A stretch of 64,000 nt of DNA from Bog-756 sp963806455 (lineage in GTDB: Bacteria > Actinomycetota > Acidimicrobiia > Acidimicrobiales > RAAP-2): NCBI GenBank assembly GCA_963806455.1, contig CAWDXZ010000001.1, positions 806,001-870,000 on the forward strand, read 5' to 3'. The position numbers were made by a program, and so were the translations under genes. Under the pieces are notes generated by a model. The model was not told where the DNA came from. It saw only the letters and a program-made list of their open reading frames with translations, and searched no databases. Positions 25,067 to 33,095 of this stretch are shown in pieces (position 1 is the stretch's first letter; each line of letters begins with the position of its first letter).

Positions 25067-26881
25067 GGGGACGGCCCCGTGGCGACCCGGGCTACCGGCG
25101 GCATAGTGGTCCCGGCCGACCCGGTGGATCCGGCCTGAGCCCAGTCCGGAACGCAAGGCGTCCCGCAGCCGTCCCGGGCCCCAGTACCGCCCGCCCGCCG
25201 CGTCGGCGATGCCCGCGGTGGACATCGGGCCCCTCGCCTCCAATTGTGCGACGATCCGGTCGAGCTCGATGGCCAGGTAGGGGTTGTCTGCCGGGTAGCG
25301 GGAGGGCTGGGGGATGGGAGACCAACCCGGCCGGGCGGCTGTGCCCCGAGGTCGGCGGGGACGCGCCGACGGACGGGTCGTCGGGTGCGGTCGCGGCTCG
25401 CCTCCCCCGTCCCGCTCGTCCGAAGCCGTCAGGGGGGAAGCGATCTCCTCGAGGCTCTTCTGCTCGGCGTCCACCCCGAGGGCGACTTCGACCAGGCCGG
25501 CAGCCAACATGAGGCCGCCGCCGATCAGGTAGCCGATGGCCATGTCCGACGGGCGCTTGGTGGCCACCAGATTGCCGAAGAGGACCGGACCGATGATCCC
25601 GCCGAGCCCGGTGCCGACGGCATAGAAGAAGGCGATGGCCAATGCACGCGTCTCCATCGGGAAGATCTCGCTCACCGTGAGGTAGGCGGCACTTGCACCG
25701 GCCGAGGCGAAGAAGAAGATCACCACCCAGGCAATGGTCTGGGTGTTGGCGGTGAGCACGCCCTGATCGAAGAGCCATGCCGTGACGGCCAACATGGCGC
25801 CCGACAGCAGGTAGCAGCCGCCGATCATCACCCGTCGACCGACCACGTCGAACAGTCGACCCAGTACCAGGGGTCCGAGGAAGTTCCCCAGGGCGAAGGC
25901 GATCAGGTAGTAGCCGATCGAGTTGGATGACACCCGGTAGAACGTGGTGAGCACCAGGGCGTAGGTGAAGAACACCGCGTTGTAGAGGAACGCCTGGCCG
26001 ACGAACAGGGAGAGCCCGAGGACCGAGCGTCGCGGGTACTGGCCGAACAGCGTCCGGGCCACGTCGACGAAGGAGATCCTGCGGTGTTGGTGGATCTCGA
26101 TGGGCTCGCCGGGGGAGTCGAGCTCCTGATGCGTCGAGCGGATCACCTCGTCCTCGATACGATCCACCGTCCGCTCCGCTTCGTCGGCCCGGCCGTGGGT
26201 GATGAGCCAACGCGGGCTCTCGGGCAGTCCCCGCCGGACCAGGAGGATTCCGAGTCCGAGGAGGGCGCCGAGGAAGAAGCACACCCGCCAGCCGGTGTCG
26301 AGGGGGAGCAACTGTGGGTTCAGCAGCACCAGGGTGGCGGCCGCGCCGGCGGCGGTGCCGATCCAGTACGACCCGTTGACCAGCAGGTCGACAGTGCCCC
26401 GGACCCGGGCCGGAATGAGCTCGTCGATGGCCGAATTGATGGCCGCGTACTCGCCGCCGATGCCCATGCCGGTGAAGAAGCGGAAGACGAAGAACATCCA
26501 CGCGTCGCGTGAGAAAGCGGTCAGGACGGTGGCCAGGAGGTAGACGCCGAGGGTTACGAGGAAGAGGCGCTTCCGGCCGAGACGGTCGGTGAGATGGCCG
26601 AAGAGCAGAGCACCGGCGCAGGCCCCGGCCACGTAGATGCCGGCTGCATCACCGACCTGGGCGGTCGTGATCGTGATACCGCTCCCGGCCTTGGTGAGGG
26701 TGCTCCCGACCGCCCCCACGATGGTGACCTCGAGGCCGTCGAGGATCCAGACGGTGCCGAGTCCGACCAGCACCATCCAGTGCCAGTGGGACCAGGGCAG
26801 ACGATCGAGCCGGGCCGGCACTCGGGTCTCGACGAGGTCGGCTTGCGGATCCGGGGCTTTGGTTACGGCGTGAATGCTCAT
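24920..26881 (-). CDS. MFS sugar/organic-acid transporter with C-terminal winged-helix-like extension
   Basis: 653 residues. Residues 1-480 are a 12-helix major facilitator of the sugar-porter/SHS type: DGLEVTIVGAVG in helix 1, the loop 2-3 motif GHLTDRLGRKR, GIGGEYAAINSAIDELIP, PESPRWL and a second-half GRLFDVVGRR. A long arginine/proline-rich linker (480-525) leads to a compact segment (about 528-600) with NPYLAIELDRIVAQL and RYWGPGRLRDALRSGLGSGR that reads like a small winged helix. The last 48 codons run antisense through the convergent LOG-like gene and may be accidental. A sugar or aromatic-acid substrate cannot be chosen. Confidence 0.85.
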   Translation of the reverse strand: MSIHAVTKAPDPQADLVETRVPARLDRLPWSHWHWMVLVGLGTVWILDGLEVTIVGAVGSTLTKAGSGITITTAQVGDAAGIYVAGACAGALLFGHLTDRLGRKRLFLVTLGVYLLATVLTAFSRDAWMFFVFRFFTGMGIGGEYAAINSAIDELIPARVRGTVDLLVNGSYWIGTAAGAAATLVLLNPQLLPLDTGWRVCFFLGALLGLGILLVRRGLPESPRWLITHGRADEAERTVDRIEDEVIRSTHQELDSPGEPIEIHQHRRISFVDVARTLFGQYPRRSVLGLSLFVGQAFLYNAVFFTYALVLTTFYRVSSNSIGYYLIAFALGNFLGPLVLGRLFDVVGRRVMIGGCYLLSGAMLAVTAWLFDQGVLTANTQTIAWVVIFFFASAGASAAYLTVSEIFPMETRALAIAFFYAVGTGLGGIIGPVLFGNLVATKRPSDMAIGYLIGGGLMLAAGLVEVALGVDAEQKSLEEIASPLTASDERDGGGEPRPHPTTRPSARPRRPRGTAARPGWSPIPQPSRYPADNPYLAIELDRIVAQLEARGPMSTAGIADAAGGRYWGPGRLRDALRSGLGSGRIHRVGRDHYAAGSPGRHGAVPSDRPAATEADGPGGGLDRVGDGRDAVVGPAVGSGEDPGAQADHRDAPA

Positions 26882-26998
26882 CGTGGTCCCGGACGGGCTC
26901 TACCCCGTCAGGTGGCCGCCCTAACCAATGACCGTGGGCACCGATGCCTTCGGCCCGCCACTGGTGAGGGTGGGGTCCGCGTCGGGCCGGGGGCGCAC

Positions 26999-28066
26999 CT
27001 AGACCGGAGGTGCCGCCTCGCGGCCGAGTTCCAGCGAGTACACCTCGAACGGCTCGTCGAACCCTTTGAGGAGGCGATGGCCGGCGGGCCGGAACGAGAA
27101 CGGCGTCGACGGCGCACGGGCGGTGGCCTCGTCGACCAGGACTTCCTTGGGGATGGCCAGGTCGGCCAGCCGGGAGGCCAGGTTGACCACGGCGCCGTAG
27201 TAGTCCCCATGCCGGGTGATCACGTCGCCGAAGGCCACGCCCCCCCGGGGCTCGACCCCTCCGATGCCTGCGTCCATCAGATCCCGTGCGATGGCGCAGC
27301 CGGACGCGGCGTCCATGGACACGAACATGACCTCGTCCCCGATGTGCTTGACGATCCGCCCGCCGTGGGCGGCCGCTACTTCGAACGAGGTGACCTCGAA
27401 CTCGCCGATGAGGCCGATCAGCTCGGCGGGCGAGGTATGGAGCGAGAGGGGTGTGAACCCCACCAGGTCGATGAACCCCACGGCCAGCCGGAACAGAGAC
27501 CGCTCACTGATGCCCGCCTGTGCCACCCGCTGTCGGGCGATGGCGTCTCGCAGATGGTGGCTGAAGATGGCCCCCATCGAATCACCCAGCCTCAGTGCCG
27601 CCGCCGTGACCCCGGCCAGGTCCTTGGCCCACACGACGACGTCCACCTCGGGGACGTCCATGGAGGGCTCGACCGTCTGCACGTAGAGCGAGACCGCCGC
27701 TTCGGCCACCCGCGCCAGCGAGCTACCGAGGATCCTCAGCAATTCGTTCCCGTGGTCCCCGAGCGGGTTGATCCGGGTGATGGACAGCGTGAACTCCCCA
27801 TCGAGCTCGGAGAACATGGGCCGGTCTGCATCGGGGACGACCACCCCGAGGATCCGCCACAGCGCCACGACCTCGTCGACGTCCAACCCGACCCGCTCGG
27901 CCAGGTCGGCGGCGGTCATGGTGGCACCCTTCGACAGGACGAGGTCGCCGGCCAGTCCGGCGAACCGGCAGTCCCGCCGGGCCAGCTCGATCTGCTCTTC
28001 GGTAGCGCCGAGCGAGTAGAGGAAGGCGTCGATCGTCTCGCTGCCGTCGGCTCCGGCCACGGGCAC
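26999..28066 (-). CDS. class III adenylate/guanylate cyclase
   Basis: 355 residues. An N-terminal helical regulatory part (1-180), including a MerR-like segment (MTAADLAERVGLDVDEVVALW), is followed by a CHD cyclase domain (about 188-345). The cyclase core shows AVGFIDLVGFTPLS with a metal Asp, GGRIVKHIGDEVMFVS with the second Asp, and GDYYGAVVNLASRLADLAIP. This plan matches actinobacterial soluble cyclases such as Rv2435c/Rv1264-like proteins. GTG start, divergent from a methyltransferase gene. The signal sensed by the N-terminal part is unknown. Confidence 0.9.
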   Translation of the reverse strand: MPVAGADGSETIDAFLYSLGATEEQIELARRDCRFAGLAGDLVLSKGATMTAADLAERVGLDVDEVVALWRILGVVVPDADRPMFSELDGEFTLSITRINPLGDHGNELLRILGSSLARVAEAAVSLYVQTVEPSMDVPEVDVVVWAKDLAGVTAAALRLGDSMGAIFSHHLRDAIARQRVAQAGISERSLFRLAVGFIDLVGFTPLSLHTSPAELIGLIGEFEVTSFEVAAAHGGRIVKHIGDEVMFVSMDAASGCAIARDLMDAGIGGVEPRGGVAFGDVITRHGDYYGAVVNLASRLADLAIPKEVLVDEATARAPSTPFSFRPAGHRLLKGFDEPFEVYSLELGREAAPPV

Positions 28067-28170
28067 CTACGTTACAGTTCTGCCGTGTGGACGCCCGCCT
28101 GTCCCCGCCCGGGGCCGGAGCCTTCGGTCCGCGGCCACCCGCGCCGTCGGCGGAGTCCCCCGGTCGTGCG

Positions 28171-28944
28171 ATGAGCCCTCCGGACCGCTTCGAGGCCCTG
28201 GTGGCCGAAGGTGCGTCGGTCCCGGTGGAGGGATGGGACTTCTCCTGGTTCGAAGGTCGGGCGACCGAGGAGCGCCCAGCATGGGGCTACGCCTCCATGT
28301 TGGTCCGACGGATCGCCGCCGCCACCGCCGTGCTCGACGTCCAGACCGGCGGCGGGGAGGTGTTCGCCGAGGTGCTGGGCCGGGCGCCGGCCAGACCGGC
28401 CGTCCTGGCCGCCACCGAGTCCTGGGGCCCAAATGCACGAATCGCCAACCGCACCCTGCGCCCCTTCGGCGTGGCGGTGGTCGATGTCCCCGACGATGGC
28501 GGCCTGCCCTTTGGGTCCGAACGGTTCGACCTGGTAGTCAGCCGGCATCCGACCATCACCGCGTGGGAGGAGATCGCCCGGACGCTGACGCCGGGAGGAA
28601 GGTACCTCTCCCAGCAGATCGGTGCCGCCTCCAACCGGGAGCTCACCGACTTCATGATGGGTCCCCAGCCGGTCTCCGACCGACACAGCATCGAGCGGGC
28701 CCGGGTGCAGGCCGAGCAAGCGGGCCTCGAGGTGGTCGACCTGCGCCAGCAGTCCCTGAAGGCCGCCTTCTTCGACATCGGGGCCGTCGTCCACTTCCTC
28801 CGCAAGGTGGTCTGGACGGTGCCCGGGTTCTCGGTCGACGCCTATGGCGACCGCCTCCTCGACCTCCACCGGCACATCGAGTCCCAGGGCCCGTTCGTCT
28901 CCCACGCCCAGCGCTTCCTCATCGAGGCAGGCAAGCCGGCGTGA
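28171..28944 (+). CDS. SAM-dependent methyltransferase
   Basis: 257 residues from ATG 28171. A GTG at 28087 would add a low-complexity proline/alanine leader and leave only 20 bases to the divergent cyclase gene, so the later start is preferred. A degenerate motif I, AVLDVQTGGGEVFAEVLG, is followed by VLAATESWGPNARIANRTL, SERFDLVVSRHPTITAWEEI (motif II region) and RTLTPGGRYLSQQIG. C-terminal Methyltransf_25/11-type architecture. Probably modifies a small molecule; the substrate cannot be read. Confidence 0.8.
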   Translation: MSPPDRFEALVAEGASVPVEGWDFSWFEGRATEERPAWGYASMLVRRIAAATAVLDVQTGGGEVFAEVLGRAPARPAVLAATESWGPNARIANRTLRPFGVAVVDVPDDGGLPFGSERFDLVVSRHPTITAWEEIARTLTPGGRYLSQQIGAASNRELTDFMMGPQPVSDRHSIERARVQAEQAGLEVVDLRQQSLKAAFFDIGAVVHFLRKVVWTVPGFSVDAYGDRLLDLHRHIESQGPFVSHAQRFLIEAGKPA

Positions 28945-29002
28945 CGAGGTCCCCCGGCCCCCGGCGGTGCAACGCCGCGTCGAGTCCTCGAGAGCGTGGG
29001 TG

Positions 29003-29413
29003 ATGGCGGCAGGACCTCCGGACCCGACCGCCACCTTCCACGGCCTCATGCCCTTCACCCGGACGCTCGGCATGGTGGTCCTGGCCTACACGCCGACCGA
29101 GGTGCGGGCCCGACTGGCCTGGTCGGAAGAGCTGTGCACGGGCGGTGGGGCGATGCACGGCGGAGTGGTCATGGCGCTGGCCGACAGTACGGGAGCGGCG
29201 TGTGCGTACCTGAACCTGCCGGAGGGAGCCGGGACGACGACGATCGAATCGAAGACCAATTTCATCCGCGCCGTGCAGTCCGGCCATGTCGAGGCCGTCT
29301 CCCGGCCGCTGCACGTGGGTCGGAGGGTGATCGTGGTCGACACCGACGTGATCGACGGCCGGCAGTCGCTGGTGGCTCGGGTGACCCAGTCGCAGCTCGT
29401 GCTCAATCGGTGA
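29003..29413 (+). CDS. PaaI-type hotdog thioesterase
   Basis: 136 residues of the hotdog fold. The signature AMHGGVVMALADSTGAACA forms the central helix, with the catalytic acidic residue in ALADSTG. A hydrophobic strand pair ESKTNFIRAVQSGHVEAVSR and a closing VARVTQSQLVLNR complete the fold. Family enzymes hydrolyse acyl- or aryl-CoA esters. ATG 29003 is used; GTG at 29000 is possible. The 3' end overlaps the convergent MFS gene by 11 bases. Confidence 0.88.
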   Translation: MAAGPPDPTATFHGLMPFTRTLGMVVLAYTPTEVRARLAWSEELCTGGGAMHGGVVMALADSTGAACAYLNLPEGAGTTTIESKTNFIRAVQSGHVEAVSRPLHVGRRVIVVDTDVIDGRQSLVARVTQSQLVLNR

Positions 29414-30743
29414 GCCAACCGGCGGACGGGTCGCCGTCCTCGGGCCAGAACCACTCCGGCTCGTGCCCGCGGGTCTCGGGCAGGAGAAGGATCACCCCAC
29501 CGAGGGCCATGGCCGGGATGAAGGTGATCAGCGCCGCCGTACCGAATCGGTTGCCCACGTCGGCCACCGTGCCGAAGGCGACCAGCCCGACGACCGCCCC
29601 GAGCACCGAGCCGGCCACGTTCCACCCGGCCACCGAGGATCGCACCGACGTCGGGAAGAGCTCGTTGACGAAGGCGCCACCGGCCGGGGCGAAGACTCCC
29701 GCCGCCGTGATGCCCGTCAGGTACCCCATCACCAGCGCCGCCTTGCCGCCGCTGTAGCAGAGGATCCCCGCTGCGCCGATGCACAGGATGGCACCGGCCG
29801 CCGTGGGGCGGCGCCCGACCCGGTCGGCCAGCCAACGACCGGCCAGCAGCCCGCCGAGCCCGAGCACCCCGGCGGCCACCACCATCCCCGAGAGGGCGAC
29901 GCCGGGGAACCCCTCGATGTTCTGGGCATAGGCGAACACGAAGCTGTTCGACGGCCCGGTGACGACCGCCAAGGCGAAGGCCACCGTGGTGACCAGCAAC
30001 AGCCGTCGACGATAAGGAGGGGCCACGGCCCCGAAGACGGGAAGCTCGGCGCCCCCCGACGCGCGCGACACCTCGAAGCGGTCGGACTCGGTCACCGACC
30101 GGGCCAGGAAGGGCAACGCCACCAGCGGTGCGACCGCGAGGACGAGCACGCCCCGGTAGCCGATCGTCCCCCCGGCCAGGAAGTACACGACGGCGGTGAG
30201 CCCCGCGCCGACGGCGTAGCCGGCCGCCACCAGCGCCACGGCCGAGGCCCGGCCGGCCGATCCCGTCTGCTCGGCCGCCTGCACCTGGGCGATGGCCGCC
30301 GCTGCCGACAGGAACGGCCGTCCCAGGGCGAAGACGATGACGAACCACCAGTAGCCGGGGGTGGCCGCCGAACCGGCAGTAAGGGCCAGGCCGAGGCCGC
30401 AGGCGAACAGCATGACCCGCCGGCGCCCGACCCGGTCGGCCCACCCGGCCACGGGCAGGCCGCCCAGCGAGGCCAGTCGCACGACGGCCAACCCGAGGCC
30501 GAGCTCGGTCCCCGACAGGCCCGCCCGATCGGCCAGCGTCGTGCCCCCGGTCACATGGCCGAAATGGTGGGCTACGCCGCCGAGTGTGGCGACCAGCCCG
30601 AACTGGCCGACACCGGCGGCGAGGGCCACGAAGGCCACGGCCACGACGGCCCGGTCGGACCAGCCAAGGAGCCGGATGGATCCTCCCGCCGCCGGTCCGG
30701 TCCCGACCCGGCCTCGTGGCGGCCGGGCACCGGGCTCCGTCAT
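29403..30743 (-). CDS. MFS transporter
   Basis: 446 residues with about 12 membrane helices. The loop 2-3 motif is present as GLPVAGWADRVGRRRVM and repeated in the second half as LLAGRWLADRVGRRPT. NELFPTSVRSSVAGWN and the terminal LLLPETRG are sugar-porter-like signatures. The ATG overlaps the stop of the upstream YwaF/TMEM164-like membrane gene (ATGA), so they are co-translated. The substrate is unknown; a solute exporter is as likely as an importer. Confidence 0.85.
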   Translation of the reverse strand: MTEPGARPPRGRVGTGPAAGGSIRLLGWSDRAVVAVAFVALAAGVGQFGLVATLGGVAHHFGHVTGGTTLADRAGLSGTELGLGLAVVRLASLGGLPVAGWADRVGRRRVMLFACGLGLALTAGSAATPGYWWFVIVFALGRPFLSAAAAIAQVQAAEQTGSAGRASAVALVAAGYAVGAGLTAVVYFLAGGTIGYRGVLVLAVAPLVALPFLARSVTESDRFEVSRASGGAELPVFGAVAPPYRRRLLLVTTVAFALAVVTGPSNSFVFAYAQNIEGFPGVALSGMVVAAGVLGLGGLLAGRWLADRVGRRPTAAGAILCIGAAGILCYSGGKAALVMGYLTGITAAGVFAPAGGAFVNELFPTSVRSSVAGWNVAGSVLGAVVGLVAFGTVADVGNRFGTAALITFIPAMALGGVILLLPETRGHEPEWFWPEDGDPSAGWLTD

Positions 30744-31486
30744 GCCTGACCCGGGGCGGCCGCCCGGTGCCAGCGAGCGGTCCCAGCCGGGCCGGCCCCG
30801 CCGGGCCCGGCCCGGCGGCGCCCGGGCCAGAACGGGGCGTCGAGCGCGGTGAACAGCACCAGGGCCACCAGTGACGCGCTCACCACGTACCAGGGCCAGG
30901 GCCCGAGGAGGCGCAGCAGGGTCCACTCGCCCGGCGGCCGCCGCAGGAACATGTAATTGGCCCCGGCCACGGCGTCGGCCATCCCCACCAGCGCGGTGTA
31001 GGCGGCGCTGATGGCGAACACCCGGGGGACGGCGTAGCGCCCCGGGGTGATCCGGAGGCCGACCACGAGGAACAGGGCGGCGAAGACGATGCCGACGTGG
31101 CCCACCATGTACTGCCAGAAGACCAGGTGGGGGAAGCCCACCGAGAGGTCGGGGGTGAGCACCCCTTGCAACGTCCCGGCCAGGCCCCAGAAGTAGGTCA
31201 GCTCGACCAGGACCGGGACCTGCCACAGGCAGGCCGCCGCCGCCACCAGTACGGCGACGTCGCACAGGGAGAGTGGCAGTGAGGTCCGTGCCGACCACGA
31301 GCCGGCGACGACGAGCGCCACCGTGTAGCTGACCGCATCCACCGCCAGCACCAGCCCGACGGCGCGTGCCACCGTCAGGGTCCAGGGGCCCGGCTGCTTC
31401 CGAGCCGCTGCGCAGGTGGCGATGCATCCACCCAGCCCCACCGCGGCGCACAGCCAATAGGCGGTGGGGGAGACCACTGCCGTCAC
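30740..31486 (-). CDS. TIGR02206/YwaF-like integral membrane protein
   Basis: 248 residues from a GTG start with seven or so membrane helices. Seen are SLPLSLCDVAVLVAAAACLW, VELTYFWGLAGTLQGVLTPD, FPHLVFWQYMVGHVGIVFAA and ANYMFLRRPPGEWTLL followed by LGPWPWYVV. These are the conserved signature of the TIGR02206 (YwaF/TMEM164) family. The bacterial members are uncharacterised. Translation is coupled to the following MFS gene, a hint that both act on the same membrane process. Confidence 0.9.
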   Translation of the reverse strand: MTAVVSPTAYWLCAAVGLGGCIATCAAARKQPGPWTLTVARAVGLVLAVDAVSYTVALVVAGSWSARTSLPLSLCDVAVLVAAAACLWQVPVLVELTYFWGLAGTLQGVLTPDLSVGFPHLVFWQYMVGHVGIVFAALFLVVGLRITPGRYAVPRVFAISAAYTALVGMADAVAGANYMFLRRPPGEWTLLRLLGPWPWYVVSASLVALVLFTALDAPFWPGRRRAGPGGAGPAGTARWHRAAAPGQA

Positions 31487-31530
31487 GGCCCCAGTCTCTC
31501 TCGCCCGGCGGCCTCGGGCGCGACGCCGCC

Positions 31531-32161
31531 TCAGCCGCGGACGGCCTCCACCAGGCCGGCGCCCGTCACCTCCCCGCCGATGTCATCGGGTGCCCGGCCG
31601 TAGGCGGCCGACCGCTCGGCCGTCTCGTGGAGCGTCGCCGCCCAGCGTCCCTCGGCCAACCAGGCCACCGGGGCCTCGGTGTCGAGACCGTGCTCCACCA
31701 GCCCGCGGCCCCAGTCGGCGGACAGGTCGACCGGGACGGTGACGCGCCGGCACGAGGGGCGCCATCCCTCGGTGCCGACGACCTGCTCCTTGAAGGCGAG
31801 CACGGCGGGCAGGTCGAGCTCCCATACTCCGGGTGCCGGCCGGCCAGCCCAACCGGAACGAGCGGGCGTCGAGGCCGGCGCCGAGGATGACCACCTGGCG
31901 ACAGCCGCCGGGACAGGCAGTGAGCACCACGTCGTCGAGGAACCGGGTCCGGACCGCGATCCAGGCCCGGAGCTGCCGGCGGCCCGCCGTGTCGTTGCCC
32001 TTCGGGCCGTCCCACCCGGCCGCCGCGGCCAACCGGCCGGCGTACGGGTCGTCGAAGAGCCGGCCCGAGCTGGCCGACTCGGCGGCGCGAATGGCGGCCA
32101 CGCCGACGGCGGTCACCCCGACGGCCGGCAGTCCATCGGCGGTGCGGGCCACCCGCTTCAC
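31531..32161 (-). pseudogene. PPM1/TIGR00027-type SAM methyltransferase, frameshifted and internally shortened
   Basis: ATG 32161 opens KRVARTADGLPAVGVTAVGV, RLFDDPYAGRLAAAAGW and VVILGAGLDARSFRLGWPAG, the N-terminal half of a leucine-carboxyl-methyltransferase-like (TIGR00027) enzyme. An extra base near plus-strand 31828 then breaks the frame. In the other frame WELDLPAVLAFKEQV continues the family (WExD motif) to GLVEAVRG at 31531. Even joined, the product is about 210 residues, against 260-300 for the family, because the central block between VAWLAEG and the C-terminal helix is missing. A genuine decaying gene is likely. Confidence 0.8.
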
Positions 32162-32211
32162 TCTAGTGACGGGAGCCGGCGTCGCCCGTCACGCCTCGAC
32201 GGGTCCGGAGG

Positions 32212-33027
32212 TCACACCGCGGCGAAGAAGTCCACCAGCGTTGCCCCGACCTCGGGGCCGTGGGTGAAGATGCCGAGATGACTGGCGCCGGCGACCTCGG
32301 CGTAGCGCGCCCCGGGGATGACGGCGGCCGCCTCCCGGGCCCGGGCCGGTGGTGAGTCGATGTCGTGCTCGAAGGCCAGAACCAGGCAGGGCACCGCCAT
32401 GTGGGGCCAGGCCTTGGTCCGCTCCAGGTCGTTCGACCAGGCCAAGCAGGCTTCGTACTGGCCCAGTCGCCCGGGGTTGGGCCACTCCGGGGCGGTGCCG
32501 ATGAGCGAGAGCCAGGTCTCGACCACCTCGTCGTCCTGGAGGTCGCAGTTGGGAAGGTAGCGGAGCGTCTCGGTGGCGTAGAAGAGCGGCGGCATCTCAT
32601 GGTCGAGGCGGGCCAGGTCACGTTCGACGGTGGTGATGGCCTTCTCCCAGGCGGTGGCCACATTGCAGCTGCCCATGAGGGCCGCGCCCCGGACTCGGTC
32701 CGGATGGCGGAGGGCAGTCGTCTCGGCCACCCACCCTCCCATCGAGTGGCCCGCTATCCGCACCCGCTCCAGCCCGAGGTGATCGAGCAGGCTGACGGTG
32801 TCGGTGACCAGATCGTCGACCGTGTACGGCGCGGGCGGTGAGGACGACGGGCTCACCCCTCGGTTGTCGAACGTCACGACCTGGTAACCGGCCCGCGTCA
32901 GGGTCGGCACCAGCTCGAGCTGCCAGGACAGCGCCGGCTGGCCGCACCCGCACACCAGGATCACCGGCTCGCCGTCCCCGTGCACGTCGTAGGCGATGGT
33001 GACGTCGTCGGCGCTGAATGCAGGCAT
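32212..33027 (-). CDS. alpha/beta hydrolase
   Basis: 271 residues of the alpha/beta-hydrolase fold. After strand DGEPVILVCGCGQPALSW comes FDNRGVSPSS (oxyanion region) and the nucleophile elbow IAGHSMGGWVAET (Ser about 95). The acid lies in the LVLAFEHDIDSPPA segment and the catalytic His in EVAGASHLGIFTH. It resembles non-haem peroxidase, lactonase and ester hydrolase members; the substrate is unknown. It follows the c-di-GMP gene on the same strand and precedes the broken methyltransferase gene. Confidence 0.88.
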   Translation of the reverse strand: MPAFSADDVTIAYDVHGDGEPVILVCGCGQPALSWQLELVPTLTRAGYQVVTFDNRGVSPSSSPPAPYTVDDLVTDTVSLLDHLGLERVRIAGHSMGGWVAETTALRHPDRVRGAALMGSCNVATAWEKAITTVERDLARLDHEMPPLFYATETLRYLPNCDLQDDEVVETWLSLIGTAPEWPNPGRLGQYEACLAWSNDLERTKAWPHMAVPCLVLAFEHDIDSPPARAREAAAVIPGARYAEVAGASHLGIFTHGPEVGATLVDFFAAV

Positions 33028-33095
33028 CCCAGAGCCTCGCGCACGAGTGCCGGGGTCATCTCGAGCACCGCGGTCTCTCTTGCGGGACGCCCTGC

